From: Candidatus Mesenet endosymbiont of Phosphuga atrata
Lineage (GTDB): Bacteria; Pseudomonadota; Alphaproteobacteria; Rickettsiales; Anaplasmataceae
DNA length: 64,000 nucleotides
NCBI RefSeq assembly: GCF_964020175.1
Contig: NZ_OZ026541.1
Location: forward strand, 744,001-808,000
Direction: 5' to 3'
The notes beneath the pieces were generated by a model, which had not been told where the DNA came from, ran no database searches, and was given only the letters and a program-made list of their open reading frames with translations. Positions 51,178-60,335 of this stretch are shown piece after piece (within the stretch, counting starts at the first letter, position 1; the number at the start of each line of letters is the position of its first letter). Made by a program: the position numbers and the translations under genes.

Positions 51178-52211
51178 TCAGATCCAAGAGAATTTATATC
51201 TGGTGTATCTACAGAAGTTAGATATTGAAGTGCTAGTTGAGTTATCTAATTTACATCTGTATACTAAAATTGATCTATCAGTAGCCTTACTACGTTTAGA
51301 TGTACAAGCTTCGCCACTAGACTCAGATGATGATCTTATACCTGATCCTGATAGCCTTTTACGTTTTTGTGTTAAGGAAGTAGTAGCATAAAGCATAGAC
51401 GAATCTATATACGAAGATATGTGTGAAGTTTGATCAATCCTATACTTAAGTATATGTGATTTATTGCTAGATTCAGATGAACTTACGTTTGATATGTTCG
51501 AAAGCACCTTGTGCGTTTTAGGCATGTCAAATAAAGATATATCTGGCATATTATTGAACTGATTAACTATGCTGATCATCTTCTCTGAAGTTGCAAATGC
51601 ACCAAAAGCCATCCCAGCGTTATTTGGTATTTTATAATCAGCTCTCCTATGTGATAATAATTTTACTATTTCTATATGATTTGCTTCAGTTGCCATAATT
51701 AAAGCAGTATTTCCTTCTTCATCTTGTATATCAAGATCAACACCACCACATATTAATATTTTAACAACTTTTTCATGCCCGTTCTGTGCTGCAAGATGTA
51801 AGGATGTAAATCCACGTTGATTTTTTGCATTAATAATATGCTTATTATCAAGCAAATGATTAACTATACCAATACAACCAGCTTCATCTGCCAAATGAAT
51901 GGGGAAATTACCATCAATATCTCCCATGTCCAGCTTTGGACATAACCTCAATAAGGTATCAACTATGGAAATATTATTTATTAAAACTGCTGTATGTAGA
52001 AGGGTATATCCATTATTGTGATTTTCAATATTAGTTTGAGCACCTGCCTTCAATAGCTTTTCTATAATATTATAATTTTCATGTATAATAGCAAGATGTA
52101 GAGGCCTTCTTTATTTATTGCATTAATGTATACTCCAAAAAACAGCAAAGACTCTACCTTTGATTCATCTCCAGCTTCCACTGCATCACACAGCTCATCT
52201 TCTAAACTCAT
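51178..52211 (-). pseudogene. Ankyrin-repeat gene with N-terminal frameshift (family member 2)
   Basis: A proper start is visible at 52211: GGGGGTAATT then ATG, reading MSLEDELCDAVEAGDESKV and the first ankyrin unit, before it goes out of frame at about 52100-52106 and stops. The continuous frame onward (LHLAIIHENYNIIEKLLKAG) encodes about five more ankyrin units to roughly residue 170 of the tail frame (GFTSLHLAAQNGHEKVVKIL; GNTALIMATEANHIEIV). A Ser-rich tail follows with LTQKRKR and CTSKRSKATD. One base is missing near 52104, in GGCCTC, so the ancestral gene was about 345 codons. An internal start at 52053 could give a shorter product. Confidence 0.75.
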
Positions 52212-52338
52212 TAATTACCCCCGCATGTCAACTATTCTAAGGTATGCCAAATCTTATATATTGCAAGACTATTGAGAGAGTAAAGTAAATATCTGGATTT
52301 TGGTTGGTGTTGGAGAGGGATGTATTTTCTCTAAATTT

Positions 52339-53103
52339 TATAGTAAATTCACTTTAAATCAGGACTATTGGAAAGCGCGATAGATAGCTAAATTTATGTT
52401 TTTGCATCAGTTTTCTAATTCTAGACTTTAAAAAAAATGCTCAATGGGGTTCAAATCAGGAGAATATGGAGGAAGATAGAGTAAATTGCCTTTTCAATTA
52501 ATTCTCTTGTTTTAGCGGTTTTATTGCATTATCGATAACTACAGTTGTATTAACAGGCAGCTCCGGTAGTGTTCTAACCATGTATTAAATACTTCTTTAT
52601 CACACCCTCCAGTAAAGGTCAGAGGTGCAACAAATCTTCTTCCATCCTATTATGTTCTCGTCTTTTGCCAGTGCATGTATTTTCTCTCCTCTTGTCCATA
52701 TTCTCTATATAATCTTTCATCTATATATACGATTGGTCTATTTTGGCAATTTTTTCGATAAATCTTTTTCATCTCTTGATAAATTTTTTTTAATGTGATT
52801 TTTAGCTGTTGTACCAAATTGCGCTTATTCCGAACCAATTTCATCTCTGCCAGCTGGATGCTTTTTTACATATTCTTCTAGGGGTCTATTTTTCGTATGA
52901 AACCACTAGCTTTTGCTGGTTTTATCCGGCAGATTGCTTTTTCAGCCATCTGTATAGTATTGCTATTCCAACAGCTCCGCAACCTCAGCTTTCGACTTCC
53001 CTTTCTCAACCATAGATACCGCTTTCTCCCGTAAATCTAAGCTATCTCTTTATATATTAAAAATTTCATTATACCTTTATCACTTATTTTTGAAAGTACT
53101 ATA
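52339..53103 (-). mobile_element. Decayed IS630-type insertion sequence
   Basis: Minus-strand coding, broken by stops and frameshifts, reads as an IS630-family transposase: SLDLREKAVSMVEKGKSKAE (about 53044 leftward), EYVKKHPAGRDEI, NRPIVYIDE, and finally IFLHILLI-TPLSIF, a degraded form of the LPPYSPDLNPIEHF motif near 52432. Imperfect inverted repeats TATAGTA (52339-52345) and TACTATA (53097-53103) match at 11 of the first 13 positions and bound about 765 bp. The TA ends fit IS630 target choice. Confidence 0.65.
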
Positions 53104-53164
53104 GTTAGGTGCTCGCCTTCAGCCTTAGTATTTCAGTATTAGATCTACTTTAGTTTATTTATAA

Positions 53165-53445
53165 ACACAGCTCTCACAGTACGTTTGATTTAAATTGTAC
53201 TAAATACAGATATTTACAGGTGAAATAGCTGTAGAGAAGAGAAACATAAATTACGTAGATATTGTCAGTGGTAATCTGATCATCTACATATTCTACGCCG
53301 CCCACTATCCAACAATATATCAAACCAAGAGTTTGAACAATTTGCTGTTACTGTTGGTAATGTAAATTCTACAGATGTACAGAAATATATTGAAGAGCAA
53401 GAAGCTCATAATAAGCATAATAACTTTAACGTCTCTGAGTTTTAA
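53165..53445 (+). pseudogene. IS200-type transposase (TnpA) remnant
   Basis: Plus-strand pieces in shifting frames read like TnpA: TKYRYLQ, GEIAVEKRNI, NYVDIVSGN, IYIFYAA, then a clean last segment QEFEQFAVTVGNVNSTDVQKY with EEQE after it. That matches the conserved end of IS200/IS605 TnpA, where a Tyr-containing helix (YIE) ends the protein. The HxH (DHIHLL) motif is degraded to LIIYIF. A large internal deletion is also needed. It is a dead copy. Confidence 0.55.
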
Positions 53446-53492
53446 AACTCTTTATCTGCTTTATAAGCGTTACCATCAGCTCTAGCTGGTTG

Positions 53493-53741
53493 TTATTGAT
53501 TAATGATACTTTTGTCTTGCAGTTTATCAATTTTGTTTTGATTTTTCTTATCAAGTTCTACCTTAATCTTATTATCATCTGCTGTATCAGGATACAAGTG
53601 GATTCTAATATCTCCCATTTTAGTAGGAAAAGAAATCACTATACCACTACCAACTACATTCATATAATTTCTTTTTCTTCCTACTTTTTCTCCATGAACT
53701 ATACACTTATAACCCAAGTGTTCCGTAAGGAAATTGCTCAT
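53493..53741 (-). CDS. Hypothetical small frame inside IS graveyard
   Basis: An 82-residue frame (MSNFLTEHLGYKCIVHGEKVG onward) with a charged C-terminus (KVELDKKNQNKIDKLQDKS). It has only a weak purine-rich sequence before its ATG. It lies between the IS200 remnant and a decayed plus-strand gene, so it may be a fragment of a larger gene. Nothing else supports it as a functional gene. Confidence 0.3.
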   Translation of the reverse strand: MSNFLTEHLGYKCIVHGEKVGRKRNYMNVVGSGIVISFPTKMGDIRIHLYPDTADDNKIKVELDKKNQNKIDKLQDKSIINQ

Positions 53742-53764
53742 TTTTATTTCTTGCCTATTTATAG

Positions 53765-54355
53765 GAGGGGAAAATCAGTACAAAAAACACTTTAAAAAAT
53801 GCAAAGAAGAAGTTAAGAAATTGAAAGAAGAATTCTGTATTATCTTTTGAAGAAAGATAATGACAATAAACAGATCAACATATGGGTTAGATGTAAGAGT
53901 GAAAAGGTACTACAAAATGGCAAAAAGCAAAAAGTAAAGCTCGATATGAAAATGTTTAAAGAAGAAGTGAAAGAATTATACTAGAATACAGTGATATTAT
54001 GATCTATAAAATTGATCAGGTAGAAAAAGAAATTTTTACAGAAAACAACAAACCACTGATTGGTACATTATCACATAATTATAGTTAGTATAGCTTGCAA
54101 AATATATCTTATAGTGATCTAGCAACGTTTTTAATAGATAATAAAGATGATTTAATGAAAAAGTTAAGAGAAAGTGGTTTAATGTTAGTTAATTCTATTG
54201 ACGTTATTGATCACAATGACAGCACATTAGTACATCCATATTCATTGAGAACATTAGTAGCAGCGCAATATATAATAAGCAGCAAATTTGACAATCTAAA
54301 TATACAGCATGTAGGCTCTAATACTCTTGGCAAAAAAGCACAAGGCTGGTTTTAA
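53765..54355 (+). pseudogene. Decayed gene of unknown family
   Basis: Plus-strand coding is coherent but broken. Pieces are KKCKEEVKKLKEE at about 53790, NIWVRCKSEKVLQNGKKQKV in another frame, and from ATG 53999 MIYKIDQVEKEIFTENNKPL. That last frame hits TAG at 54086 and continues in frame from 54095 with YSDLATFLIDNKDDLMKKLR to the stop at 54355. The 86-residue distal part, from a TTG at 54095, has no ribosome site. At least two frameshifts and one nonsense codon are needed to explain it, just upstream of efp. No family recognised. Confidence 0.5.
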
Positions 54356-54417
54356 TTAATCCTGATTTGCAATTAAAATTGTTTAGGTTTAGAATGCTAT
54401 TTTGAATAGTAATTTCT

Positions 54418-54981
54418 GTGGCAGAAAAAGCAAACGATATTAGACCTGGTCAAGTTTTAGAACATAACAATAAATTATATTTGGTAGCTAGCATAATGCA
54501 TACTCAACCAGGGAAAGGTGGGGCTTATATGCAAGTTGAAATGAAGGATATTAAGACAGGTGCAAAGCATTATGAGCGTTTTCGTTCTGATGCCAATATA
54601 AAAAGGGCAATATTGGATGAGGAAGAGTACACTTATCTTTTTTCTAGTAGTAATACGCTTACTTTGATGAACCCTAAAAACTATGAACAGATAGTTATTA
54701 ATGAAGATCTTCTTGGCGATAAAAAAGTTTATTTGCAAAGTGATATGAATATTAAAGTAGTAATGTATGAAGGAAGTATAATTTCTGCTCATGTGCCAAA
54801 TTATGTTACATTAGTAGTTGAAGAAACTGAAGAGACGATAAAAGGGCAAACTGTTAGTGCTTCTTATAAACCTGCTATTTTAGAGAATGGCCTGCGAGTT
54901 TTAGTGCCACCCTTTATCAAGGTTAAAGATAAAATAGTGATACACACACCTGATGATAGCTATTATGAAAGGGCAAAATAA
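54418..54981 (+). CDS. efp: Elongation factor P
   Basis: EF-P binds ribosomes stalled on polyproline and promotes peptide-bond formation. The start is GTG at 54418 (MAEKANDIRPGQVLEHN). The modifiable lysine lies in PGKGGAYMQVEMKD near residue 33. The three-domain product has 187 residues, as expected, and the C-terminal VLVPPFIKVKDKIVIHT is typical. Its stop overlaps the next ATG (TAATG at 54979-54983). The enzymes that modify the lysine are not visible in this window. Confidence 0.96.
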   Translation: MAEKANDIRPGQVLEHNNKLYLVASIMHTQPGKGGAYMQVEMKDIKTGAKHYERFRSDANIKRAILDEEEYTYLFSSSNTLTLMNPKNYEQIVINEDLLGDKKVYLQSDMNIKVVMYEGSIISAHVPNYVTLVVEETEETIKGQTVSASYKPAILENGLRVLVPPFIKVKDKIVIHTPDDSYYERAK

Positions 54982-55742
54982 TGACTATTACATCACCACT
55001 TATAAAAGTAATGATTGAGTCAATACGCAAAGCATCAAAACCATTGGCTCGTGACTTTCATGAGATTAATAAATTAAGATCCTCACGTGGAATAAGTAGT
55101 TTTTTGCAAAGAGCACAGTTGCGTTCAGAAGAGATAATATATGACGGTTTAATGAATTATAGGAAGAATTGTGATTTCTTATTTGTAGGTAATAAAGATG
55201 TTGCAATAAAAGACGATTACACAGGATTTATTATTGTAATGGATGGCCAAGCTAATTTTATTAATGCTATCAATTATTTTTCATTATCTATCCTTTTTCT
55301 AGACAAAAAGAAAGCTATAGCTGCTGTGATTGATGCTCCTGTACTTCAAGAAACCTTCTGGGTTGAGAAAGAAAATGGTGTATTTATGGAAGATCCACAA
55401 TCTCACATTATTCCAATACGAATTAAAAGCAAACAGGGTTTAAAGGGAGCATTTGCTGATTGTTATAATATTAAGGGGAGCTTACTAAATAAATTGTTAT
55501 TAAATGGAGTCAATGTGCGCCTTATGGGATCAGCACTTTTAAGCTTTGTTTATGTAGCAGCAGAACGTTTTGATGCATTAATTTGTGGTAATATCAATGA
55601 ACATAAAACTGCAATTGGTAAACTTTTTTTGCAAGAAAGTAAAGGTAAAGTAAGCATGAATGACAACTTACTTATTGCAGGCAATCCAAATTTATGTGAT
55701 TCTCTAGAGGATAAACTGAAGCACACTACTGTTGTTACATAA
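54981..55742 (+). CDS. SuhB-like inositol-monophosphatase-fold protein, catalytic motifs degenerate
   Basis: The overall plan of 253 residues fits the IMPase/SuhB fold (SIRKASKPLARDFHEINKLR at the start; NAINYFSLSILFLDKKKAIAAVID in the middle). The active-site motif normally DPLDGTxNF reads IVMDGQANF at 85-93, keeping Asp88 but losing the first metal-binding Asp. The usual Glu-rich motif before it reads AIKDDYTGF, and the C-terminal WDxAAG is replaced by INEHKTAIGK. It may be a pseudoenzyme with the SuhB role in rRNA transcription and not a phosphatase. Its ATG overlaps the efp stop, so the two are coupled. Confidence 0.8.
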   Translation: MTITSPLIKVMIESIRKASKPLARDFHEINKLRSSRGISSFLQRAQLRSEEIIYDGLMNYRKNCDFLFVGNKDVAIKDDYTGFIIVMDGQANFINAINYFSLSILFLDKKKAIAAVIDAPVLQETFWVEKENGVFMEDPQSHIIPIRIKSKQGLKGAFADCYNIKGSLLNKLLLNGVNVRLMGSALLSFVYVAAERFDALICGNINEHKTAIGKLFLQESKGKVSMNDNLLIAGNPNLCDSLEDKLKHTTVVT

Positions 55743-55749
55743 TTTTAAA

Positions 55750-56652
55750 ATGAATGTACTAATAGATAGTAATGATGTAAGGATAGATAGATATCTTCGT
55801 AGAATTATTCCTAACCTTAAACAATCCATTATAGAAAAGTTATTAAGAAAAGAGTTAATTAAGATTGATGGCTGTAAAGTTAAATCAAACTACAGAACTA
55901 AAATTGGCCAGTCTTTAACTATAGAAAATTTAGACTACGTTTCTTACCTAAACTCTGATAAAAAACGTAATGAAAAGATAACTAAAATGTTGCAAAGCAA
56001 TGTTTTATATGAAGATGAATATATTATATCTGTCAATAAGCCTCAGGGAATAACTGTACAGGGTGGAACTAAAGTTCAAATTAGCATTGATGATTTGTTA
56101 GATCAAATAAAAGTAGGAGAAAAATTCAAACTTGTGCACAGGTTAGATAGAGATACTAGTGGTGTTTTGTTACTTGCACGTAATGCAGAAGCGGCAAGTT
56201 ATTTAATGCAAGAGTTTAAAAACCGAAGAGTAGAAAAGATATATCTGGCATTAACTTCTGGAATACCGACCCAAAATAGTGGTTTTATAGACCTTCCCTT
56301 AGTAAAAAAGTATGTCTTTGGGCAAGAGAAAGTAGTTGTTGATGAAAATCTAGGACAAAGTGCTATTACACAGTTTTCAGTAATAAAAAAATGGCAATCT
56401 AAAGTTGCATATTTAAAGCTCAAGCCACTCACAGGTAGAACGCATCAGTTACGTGTTCATATGTCTTATATAAAGTGTCCCATTGTTGGTGATGGTAAGT
56501 ATGGTGGGAAATATGCCTTTATTGCCGGTATTGCAAATAAAGTGCATCTTCATGCTCATTCTATTTCTTTTAAGCTTCCAAATAATAAAATTGTTACAAT
56601 TACAGCACCAGTTCCTGAATATTTGGAAAGTTCTATAAAACTTTTAGGATAG
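55750..56652 (+). CDS. RluA-family pseudouridine synthase (RluC/RluD-like)
   Basis: ATG 55750 (MNVLIDSNDVRIDRYLRRI) is preferred over an upstream TTG at 55732 because it starts at the S4-type domain. The order is S4 RNA-binding domain (residues 8-60: DRYLRRIIPN, then KIDGCKVKSNYRTKIGQ), then the catalytic domain with HRLDRDTSGVLLLARN, whose Asp in RLD is the catalytic nucleophile, and the C-terminal GRTHQLRVHM. About 300 residues is normal. It modifies uridines in 23S rRNA; which ones cannot be told. The start lies 7 bases past the suhB stop, so efp-suhB-rlu are one unit. Confidence 0.93.
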   Translation: MNVLIDSNDVRIDRYLRRIIPNLKQSIIEKLLRKELIKIDGCKVKSNYRTKIGQSLTIENLDYVSYLNSDKKRNEKITKMLQSNVLYEDEYIISVNKPQGITVQGGTKVQISIDDLLDQIKVGEKFKLVHRLDRDTSGVLLLARNAEAASYLMQEFKNRRVEKIYLALTSGIPTQNSGFIDLPLVKKYVFGQEKVVVDENLGQSAITQFSVIKKWQSKVAYLKLKPLTGRTHQLRVHMSYIKCPIVGDGKYGGKYAFIAGIANKVHLHAHSISFKLPNNKIVTITAPVPEYLESSIKLLG

Positions 56653-56716
56653 CAACATCAGTACAGTATAAGAATAAACATCGCTGTTAAGTTAATATAA
56701 AAGTTTGAAAGTATTA

Positions 56717-58768
56717 TTAATTCTGATTGACTGCAGTATCAAAAGATTTAGTACAATCTGCCATTATTTGTGATGAGCGACTAATGGGGTCCGTCATATA
56801 GAAATTAAACTCTTTGAGCGAAAAAGGAACCTTGCTTAAATTAATATTATGGTTAATGGAAATCCATTTATTTTTTATGACTTTGTTAACATTACGAAAT
56901 TGTGGGCCGATTGACTCTAATTTTTTTCTCACATCATTTAAATCATCATATGGTAAAGCATGACCTATATATTTAGAAAGATTTTGAATAATCAACCAAT
57001 CTTCTTTTGCCTCTCCTGGTGGAGGAACAGCAACACTAGTTCTCTGCACTCGTCCTTCAGTATTAATATAAGTTGCAGATTTTTCAACGTAAGTAGCACC
57101 AGGCAAAATTAAATCTGCTTTCTGTGCTCCATTATCACCATGATGTCCTTGGTAGATAATAAACGCATTTCCTAAAGAAGACATATCAATCTCATCTGCA
57201 CCAAGCAGGTATATAACATCAATATTTCCACTGTTTGCAGCGTTTAATATTTGTTCAGTATCCTTTCCTCCCCTTTTTGGAGTAAAGCCAACGTCCATAC
57301 CACCAATACGACCTGCTGCCTTATGTAGCACATTAAATCCGTTCCAATCTTCACGTATCATGTTAAACTTTTCTGCAATCTTGCCTGCTAGAGCCAAGAT
57401 TGAACTAGCATCATCTCGAATCAATGCATCTTGACCAATAATTAACATAGGGTTTTTTGCATTATTTAGTGCACAACAAAATGCATGTGTGCCTGCTGCT
57501 ATTGACTCCAAAATACTAGGATCATCACCTAGCTTTTTAACATCATATAAGTAATCTATGTCAGGACCAACACTTGCTACTACAAAATTTCCACTTAGAT
57601 AATTTTTACGTAAACGTGCGTTAATTATTGGTGCTTCTATACGTGGATTTGTATTGATGAGCAGACACAAATCTGCATTTTCTATCCCAGCTATGGTAGT
57701 GTTAAAAACGTATGCTCCTCTGTTTTTTGGTATTAGTTTAGCTTTATCTTGACGGCAATCTAAATTACTAGAACCTAAACTTTGCATTAATTCTTTTAAC
57801 AGCAACATAGATTCACAATCCGCCAAATCACCACTGATTGCAGCTATCCTATTTTCTTTTAATTTCTCTGCTGCTACAGTTAAAGCCTCATCCCATGCCA
57901 CAGGTTTTAATTTACCTTCTTTCCTAAGGTAAGGATGATCAAGACGTTGCACTCTTAAACCGTCGTATGAAAAACGTGTTTTATTTGAAATCCAATCTTC
58001 ATTTATCTCATCATTCGTTCTTGGAAGAACACGCATAATTTCAAAACCTCGATAATCTAATCTAATGGCGCTGCAAGTTGCATCTAAGATATCTATTGTA
58101 TTGCAGTGAGAGAGTTCCCAAGAACGTGCCTTAAAGGAGTAAGGTTTGGAAGTTAAAGCACCAACTGGACAGAGATCAATTATGTTGCCAGAAAGTTCGG
58201 AACTAATGTGCTTTTTGATATAGGTGCTAATCTCCATATCTTCGCCCCTACCAATGCCACCAAGCTCACAGGTACCGGCAACATCCGATAAGAATCTAGT
58301 ACATCTAGTACAATGAATACACCTATTCATTGCAGTTTCAATCAGTGGTCCAAAGTCTTTTTTAGGAACAGATCTTTTCATTTCATCCAATCTGCTTAGC
58401 CCCCTACCGTATGCCATTGTTATATCTTGAAGATCACACTCACCACCTTGGTCACATATAGGACAATCTAGGGGATGATTAATGAGTAAGAATTCCAGTA
58501 CTCCTTCTCGTGCTTTCTTAACTTTAGGTGTATCTGTATAAATGGTCATACCCTCTGCAACTGGTGTAGCACAAGAAGCTACTGGTTTTGGAGGACCACC
58601 TACCACCTCAACTAAACACATACGACAGTTGCCAGCTATTTTTAAGCGTTTATGATAACAAAAACGAGGAATTTCAATTCCCACAAGTTCACATGCTTGC
58701 AGTATAGTTACTCCAGGATCTACTTTAGTTTTTATAGAATTTATAGTAACTTCTACCACTTTAGCCAC
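56717..58768 (-). CDS. nuoG: NADH-quinone oxidoreductase subunit G
   Basis: NuoG is the large Fe-S subunit of complex I. The 2Fe-2S N-terminus shows CYHKRLKIAGNCRMCLVEV then CATPVAEGM (residues 37-70), the His-Cys3 motif HPLDCPICDQGGECDL, and the 4Fe-4S pair CIHCTRCTRF with TCELGGIGRG. The molybdopterin-like C-terminal domain (CPVGALTSKPYSFKARSWE onward) lacks cofactor binding in this family. At 683 residues it is of normal length for alphaproteobacteria. The gene is preceded by a 71-residue gene on the same strand with one base between, and converges on the rlu gene. Confidence 0.97.
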   Translation of the reverse strand: MAKVVEVTINSIKTKVDPGVTILQACELVGIEIPRFCYHKRLKIAGNCRMCLVEVVGGPPKPVASCATPVAEGMTIYTDTPKVKKAREGVLEFLLINHPLDCPICDQGGECDLQDITMAYGRGLSRLDEMKRSVPKKDFGPLIETAMNRCIHCTRCTRFLSDVAGTCELGGIGRGEDMEISTYIKKHISSELSGNIIDLCPVGALTSKPYSFKARSWELSHCNTIDILDATCSAIRLDYRGFEIMRVLPRTNDEINEDWISNKTRFSYDGLRVQRLDHPYLRKEGKLKPVAWDEALTVAAEKLKENRIAAISGDLADCESMLLLKELMQSLGSSNLDCRQDKAKLIPKNRGAYVFNTTIAGIENADLCLLINTNPRIEAPIINARLRKNYLSGNFVVASVGPDIDYLYDVKKLGDDPSILESIAAGTHAFCCALNNAKNPMLIIGQDALIRDDASSILALAGKIAEKFNMIREDWNGFNVLHKAAGRIGGMDVGFTPKRGGKDTEQILNAANSGNIDVIYLLGADEIDMSSLGNAFIIYQGHHGDNGAQKADLILPGATYVEKSATYINTEGRVQRTSVAVPPPGEAKEDWLIIQNLSKYIGHALPYDDLNDVRKKLESIGPQFRNVNKVIKNKWISINHNINLSKVPFSLKEFNFYMTDPISRSSQIMADCTKSFDTAVNQN

Positions 58769-58769
58769 T

Positions 58770-58985
58770 TCAAATATTAGACCACTTCAGTGGGTTACCA
58801 CTTTTATCTTCAACTATACTACCATTGTTATATTGAGCTGCCATATACTCTGCACCAACAGTCCTGTCTATATATTTTACAGGCCTTACTGACTTACCAT
58901 CATATAGCTTTTGTACAATACCCTTTTTACGTTGTGCAGGATTATTCTTGCTCGCGGTTTTTGCGACTTTTCCACCTTTTGCCAT
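58770..58985 (-). CDS. Small conserved-looking protein upstream of nuoG
   Basis: A 71-residue basic protein (MAKGGKVAKTASKNNPAQRK at the start; SVRPVKYIDRTVGAEYMAAQ in the middle; DKSGNPLKWSNI at the end). ATG 58985 has an AAGGAATTT site. Its stop (58770-58772) abuts the nuoG ATG at 58768, so the two are cotranscribed. I recognise no named family; a tie to complex I assembly is a guess from position alone. The composition (Lys-rich, no hydrophobic segment) implies a cytosolic, possibly nucleic acid-binding protein. Confidence 0.6.
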   Translation of the reverse strand: MAKGGKVAKTASKNNPAQRKKGIVQKLYDGKSVRPVKYIDRTVGAEYMAAQYNNGSIVEDKSGNPLKWSNI

Positions 58986-59062
58986 AAAAATTCCTTCGAT
59001 TTCTTATATAATTTACTATTCTAAGTTTATACAGTCAATTATTTACTTTTTCCAAATAAAAA

Positions 59063-59090
59063 TTGCATCAGTTAATTAGCATGTTAAACT
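59063..59090 (+). promoter_or_regulatory. Possible promoter of tRNA-Arg
   Basis: TTGCAT (59063-59068), a 16-base spacer, and TAAACT (59085-59090) resemble a sigma-70 promoter; the tRNA begins 7 bases further on. The match of the -10 box to consensus is 4 of 6. Plausible, not proven. Confidence 0.35.
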
Positions 59091-59097
59091 AAGTTTA

Positions 59098-59171
59098 GCA
59101 CCCTTAGCTCAGCTGGATAGAGCATTTGACTACGGATCAAAAGGTCGGGCGTTCGAATCGCTCAGGGTGCA
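59098..59171 (+). tRNA. tRNA-Arg (ACG)
   Basis: Cloverleaf: acceptor GCACCCT/AGGGTGC, D stem GCTC/GAGC with AGCTGGATA loop, anticodon stem TTTGA/TCAAA around CTACGGA (anticodon ACG, deaminated to ICG in most bacteria), T arm GGGCG-TTCGAAT-CGCTC with one G-T pair, discriminator A. CCA is not encoded. The next gene's ATG follows after only three bases, at 59175. Confidence 0.95.
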
Positions 59172-59174
59172 GTA

Positions 59175-60335
59175 ATGTTTAATCTAACACATATGCTAAA
59201 GTTATTAATTCTTTTACTTATTGTCCTACCAGCAATTTTTAGCAGTCTTATTCCTATTCAAATTCAAGCACTACTATACTCAATAAGCCTAAGCATAAAA
59301 TCAATATTAATATTTGTTGTTCCCTTTATCGTTTTTGCTCTGACTTTCAGTAGTGCCAGTAGTTTAAAAACTGATACTTTTAAGTTTATTATATTGTTGT
59401 TATTTGCAGTTTGTTTATCTAACTTACTATCTAGCCTTCTTGCCTATTTTGCTGGCTGCATGATGTTCAATAATATTCGTGTTATACCAAATATTGAACA
59501 CGTAAAAGATGATCTTTCTCCTTTGTGGCATTTTAAATTACCAACAATGATTTCAAATTTTCAAGCTTTATTTTTAGGGTTTGCATGCGGTATTATCTCA
59601 TCTTATACTTCTCCTGAGAAAGGTAAAATTATTGGTGATAAGTTACTTAAAGGAGCTTTGTTTTTCCTGAAAAAATTCCTCTCACCAATAATACCAATTT
59701 TCATATTAGGATTTGTACTTAAGTTATTGCATGATCAGGTACTGTCAACTATGTTTAATAGCTATTTTATTATTCTTATTACCACTATCTTTATCACTTA
59801 TTTTTATATCTTTTTATTATATGGAGCAGCAAGCTCTTTTAAAATAAAAGGTTGGCTTATGAGCATAAACAATATGCTGCCGGCATTTATTACTGCAATC
59901 ACTACTATGTCAAGCAGCATGGCAATGCCTATGACTTTAATGGGAAGTGAAAAAAATACAAAGGAGCGTAATGTTACATTTTCTGTTATTCCAGCAACAG
60001 TGAGTATTCATCTTATTGGTGATTGTTTTTTTATTATTATTTTAACTTTAGCGATAACTTCATCCTTTAATGAGCATTCTTTAAACATAATAGATCATGC
60101 TGTTTTTCTATTTTTCTTTTTATTATCAAAATTTGCTATCGCTGCAGTTCCAGGGGGAGGAATAATAGTTATGCTTCCTGTTTTAGAACAATATCTAAAG
60201 TTTTCTCCGGCGATGTTATCGCTTATTACTGCACTTTATATGTTACTTGATCCAATCATTACCTCAGCTAATGTTATGGGTAACGGTGCATTTGCTATGT
60301 TATTTACCAAATTTTATAAAAAATTAAAGAAATGA
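59175..60335 (+). CDS. Dicarboxylate/amino acid:cation symporter (DAACS family)
   Basis: The 386-residue, multi-pass membrane protein shows the DAACS features: SIKSILIFVVPFIVFALTFSSAS, the serine-rich reentrant loop TMSSSMAMPMTLMGSEKNT, the conserved PGGGIIVMLPVLEQYLKFSP, and a C-terminal ITALYMLLDPIITSANVMGNGAFA in which the Asp binds cation and substrate. It imports C4-dicarboxylate, glutamate or aspartate together with sodium or protons; the choice is not decidable here. The ATG at 59175 is only three bases after tRNA-Arg, so any ribosome site lies in the tRNA; Met7 at 59193 is the alternative. tsaB overlaps its stop by four bases. Confidence 0.88.
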   Translation: MFNLTHMLKLLILLLIVLPAIFSSLIPIQIQALLYSISLSIKSILIFVVPFIVFALTFSSASSLKTDTFKFIILLLFAVCLSNLLSSLLAYFAGCMMFNNIRVIPNIEHVKDDLSPLWHFKLPTMISNFQALFLGFACGIISSYTSPEKGKIIGDKLLKGALFFLKKFLSPIIPIFILGFVLKLLHDQVLSTMFNSYFIILITTIFITYFYIFLLYGAASSFKIKGWLMSINNMLPAFITAITTMSSSMAMPMTLMGSEKNTKERNVTFSVIPATVSIHLIGDCFFIIILTLAITSSFNEHSLNIIDHAVFLFFFLLSKFAIAAVPGGGIIVMLPVLEQYLKFSPAMLSLITALYMLLDPIITSANVMGNGAFAMLFTKFYKKLKK

